Program-made: the position numbers and the translations under genes | Assembly (NCBI GenBank): GCA_025774865.1 | Contig: JALGZO010000307.1 | Location: 1 to 14,499, forward strand | Length of the DNA: 14,499 nucleotides | Reading direction: 5' to 3' | Origin: a bacterium | GTDB taxonomy: Bacteria > ARS69 | Shown: positions 12,992 to 14,499 of the stretch, piece by piece | Numbering within the stretch: position 1 is the first letter of the stretch | Layout of the letters: each line of letters begins with the position of its first letter | The notes under the pieces: generated by a model | Databases searched by the model: none | Told to the model about the DNA's origin: nothing | Seen by the model: only the letters and a program-made list of their open reading frames with translations

Positions 12992-12993
12992 CG

Positions 12994-13809
12994 GTGGATC
13001 CGAAACTCCAACGCCGGGTGCAGCGCTACGGCTGGGACAAGACGGTCGACGTCTATGAGCGCTACTGGCGCTCGCAGCTCGAACCCGCCCAGACCCTCCT
13101 CCTCGAGATGGCGGCCATCCGTCCCGGCGAGCGCGTACTCGACGTCGCGTGCGGCACCGGGCTCGTCACGTTCCCCGCGGCCGAGGATTGCGGTTCGACG
13201 GGAGAGGTCGTCGGGACGGACATCTCCACGAAGATGGTCGAAGAGGCGCGGGCGGAGGCGGCCCGCCGCGAGATCGGGAACGTCCGGTTCGAGCGCATGG
13301 ACGCCGAGAGCCTCGATCTGGCCGACGGTTCCGTGGATGTGGCGCTCTGCGCGCTGGGCCTCATGTACGTCCCCGACCCCGGCGTCGCGCTCGGCGAGAT
13401 GCGGCGGGTGCTGGGCCCGGACGGACGCGTCGTCGCGGCCGTGTGGGGCGCGCGCAAGAGCTGCGGCTGGGCGGAGATCTTCCCCATCGTCGACGCGCGC
13501 GTCGAGTCGGACGTCTGCCCGCTCTTCTTTCAGCTCGGGACCGGGGACGCCCTCGCCATCACGCTCGAGGCGGCCGGCTTCCGCGACATTCGCCTGCAGC
13601 GAATCACGATGACTCTGCATTACGACTCGACCGAGGACGCGATCGGCGCGGCCTTCGCCGGAGGACCGGTCGCGCTCGCCCACGCGCGCTTCGACGACGC
13701 GACCCGCGACGAGGCCTACGCCGAGTATGCCGCATCGATCGAGACGTACCGCAACGACGGCGGTTACGACATCCCCGGAGAGTTCGTCGTGGCGCACGGC
13801 GTCAAGTAG
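12994..13809 (+). CDS. Class I SAM-dependent methyltransferase (UbiE-like)
   Basis: A 271-aa methyltransferase using S-adenosylmethionine. Motif I is RVLDVACGTGLVTFPAAE (47-64); the acidic residue binding the ribose is in VVGTDIS (~73-79); the motif III/IV area is VDVALCALGLMYVPDPGVALGEMRRVL, and PDGRVVAAVWG follows. The layout resembles UbiE/COQ5 and many small-molecule methyltransferases; the acceptor is unknown. The C-terminal ~100 residues with YAEYAASIETYRNDGGYDIP look like a substrate lid. Start is GTG 12994, two bases after the OsmC stop, with AGGG eight bases upstream inside the OsmC gene, so translation is probably coupled. A very long open frame passing through here from the left is only GC-driven. 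Confidence 0.88.
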   Translation: MDPKLQRRVQRYGWDKTVDVYERYWRSQLEPAQTLLLEMAAIRPGERVLDVACGTGLVTFPAAEDCGSTGEVVGTDISTKMVEEARAEAARREIGNVRFERMDAESLDLADGSVDVALCALGLMYVPDPGVALGEMRRVLGPDGRVVAAVWGARKSCGWAEIFPIVDARVESDVCPLFFQLGTGDALAITLEAAGFRDIRLQRITMTLHYDSTEDAIGAAFAGGPVALAHARFDDATRDEAYAEYAASIETYRNDGGYDIPGEFVVAHGVK

Positions 13810-13814
13810 CGTCC

Positions 13815-14426
13815 GTGTCCGGTCTCGCGACCTGGGCGCTCACCCTCGAGATACTCGGGGGCGTCCCGTGGAACGCGCCCACCGACATGGAGTTTCACCA
13901 AAGCGGCGAGCCGGCGGTCGTGGTCCGGGCCGACTGGGAATCACGACCCTTTGAATCGCCTTGGTACTACGCGGTGCGACTCGGCCGGGCGCGTGACGGG
14001 GCGGCGTGGAGCGTCGAGCTCCTGCATCACAAGGTGTACCTGAAGAACCCACCGCCCGACGTACAGTCGTTCTCCATCTCGCACGGACTCAATTTCGTCA
14101 CGCTTCAGCGATCGTGGCCGGGACGCGGCTTTCTCTGGCAGCTCGGAGGCGGTCTCGTGATTGCGCACCCGGAGAGCACGGTGCGGGGGGAGAATGCCGA
14201 CGAGCGCGGTTTCGGGAACCTCGGCTATCACGCGACCGGACCGGTGCTCGGCGCCGGGGTGGGGCGCCGGGTTCCTTTCGGGCGCCGCCTCTTCCTGTCT
14301 GTCGAGGGCCGGGCGACCGCGGCGCGGGTCCGGGTGCCCATCGCGGATGGCCACGCACAAACCGCCAACCTCGCCTTGCATCTTCTGATCGGGTTCGGCG
14401 TCGACTTGCGTTCGGACGCACCATAA
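13815..14426 (+). CDS. Probable outer-membrane beta-barrel protein, unknown function
   Basis: A 203-aa protein read from GTG 13815, five bases after the methyltransferase stop (TAG 13807-13809). It consists of alternating strands with turns (WYYAVRLGRARDGAAWSVELLHHKVYL, FLWQLGGGLVIAHPES, GRRLFLSVEGRATAARVRVPI, NLALHLLIGFGVDL), as in an eight- to ten-strand barrel. A conserved-looking stretch is LLHHKVYLKNPPPDVQSFSISHGLNFVTLQ. The first 20 residues contain a short hydrophobic patch (LATWALTLEILGGV) but not a textbook signal peptide, so the start could be elsewhere or the export unusual. I do not recognise the family. Its place in the OsmC/methyltransferase operon gives little hint of function. 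Confidence 0.7.
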   Translation: MSGLATWALTLEILGGVPWNAPTDMEFHQSGEPAVVVRADWESRPFESPWYYAVRLGRARDGAAWSVELLHHKVYLKNPPPDVQSFSISHGLNFVTLQRSWPGRGFLWQLGGGLVIAHPESTVRGENADERGFGNLGYHATGPVLGAGVGRRVPFGRRLFLSVEGRATAARVRVPIADGHAQTANLALHLLIGFGVDLRSDAP

Positions 14427-14460
14427 ACTCACCCTGCCGACACCGACCCCCGGAGCCGCC

Positions 14461-14499
14461 GTGGAACTCGTCCGCCGCCCCGCCCCCTATCGCATCGAG
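14461..14499 (+). CDS. Start of a further gene (partial, cut by window end)
   Basis: GTG at 14461 with GGAG five bases upstream (14452-14455) opens a frame, MELVRRPAPYRIE, that reaches the window edge. It lies 34 bp after the barrel gene on the same strand, so it is likely the next gene in the operon. Thirteen codons are too few to name it. Confidence 0.5.
   Translation, partial: MELVRRPAPYRIE

Noticed and set aside
10792-12993. A very long plus-strand frame leading into the methyltransferase, as if one 1005-aa protein.
   Set aside because: Its first 730 or so residues are the reverse of the metal-operon genes or cross the OsmC gene out of frame. Only the part from GTG 12994 has family character.
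1-14499. CRISPR arrays, tRNA or rRNA genes, insertion sequences, prophage or attachment sites.
   Set aside because: I saw no regularly spaced repeats, no tRNA cloverleaf, no transposase and no terminal inverted repeats. The only direct repeat of note is the 29-bp duplication.

Overview
The window is GC-rich, densely coded DNA from a Gram-negative, aerobically respiring bacterium. Evidence for this is a cytochrome oxidase subunit, two predicted outer-membrane barrels, signal peptides and c-type cytochromes. The gene mix (a Pmp-like beta-helix protein, a stand-alone reaction-centre-type dihaem cytochrome, a SxtI/SxtJ/SxtK-type module, GTG starts) suggests an uncultured lineage such as Eisenbacteria-like, Krumholzibacteria-like or deltaproteobacteria-like bacteria. 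That placement is a guess; no marker gene is present.

Layout. (1) 1-1606, minus: cytochrome c oxidase subunit III with a complete mono-haem cytochrome c domain inserted between its third and fourth helices, followed by a membrane protein cut by the window edge. (2) 1906-4055, plus: a secreted beta-helix protein with about a dozen GG-type coils, then a small dihaem cytochrome c. (3) 4153-4292, plus: a gene-free spacer with a near-consensus sigma70-type promoter, about 108 nt of hairpin-rich sequence and an intrinsic terminator, a good candidate for an unannotated small RNA. (4) 4320-7802, minus: a SxtI-SxtJ-SxtK-type operon. It has a NodU/CmcH carbamoyltransferase fused to a zinc ribbon and a methyltransferase, an SxtJ-type membrane protein and a DUF5989/SxtK-type small membrane protein. 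Two of the three genes are broken: the first has an in-frame TAG 131 codons before its natural end, and sxtJ is frameshifted by an exact 29-bp tandem duplication. A membrane-anchored SGNH/GDSL hydrolase diverges from this operon at 7967. (5) 9157-12339, minus: a zinc/manganese-type uptake operon with a His-rich small periplasmic protein, an outer-membrane barrel, a metal-binding protein and an ABC-3 permease, but no ATPase gene. (6) 12452-14499, plus: a tightly packed operon of an OsmC-family protein, a SAM methyltransferase, a probable outer-membrane barrel and the first codons of a further gene.

The points most worth following are the subunit III/cytochrome c fusion, the putative small RNA, and the two independent lesions in the carbamoyltransferase operon, which mean either recent decay or assembly error.
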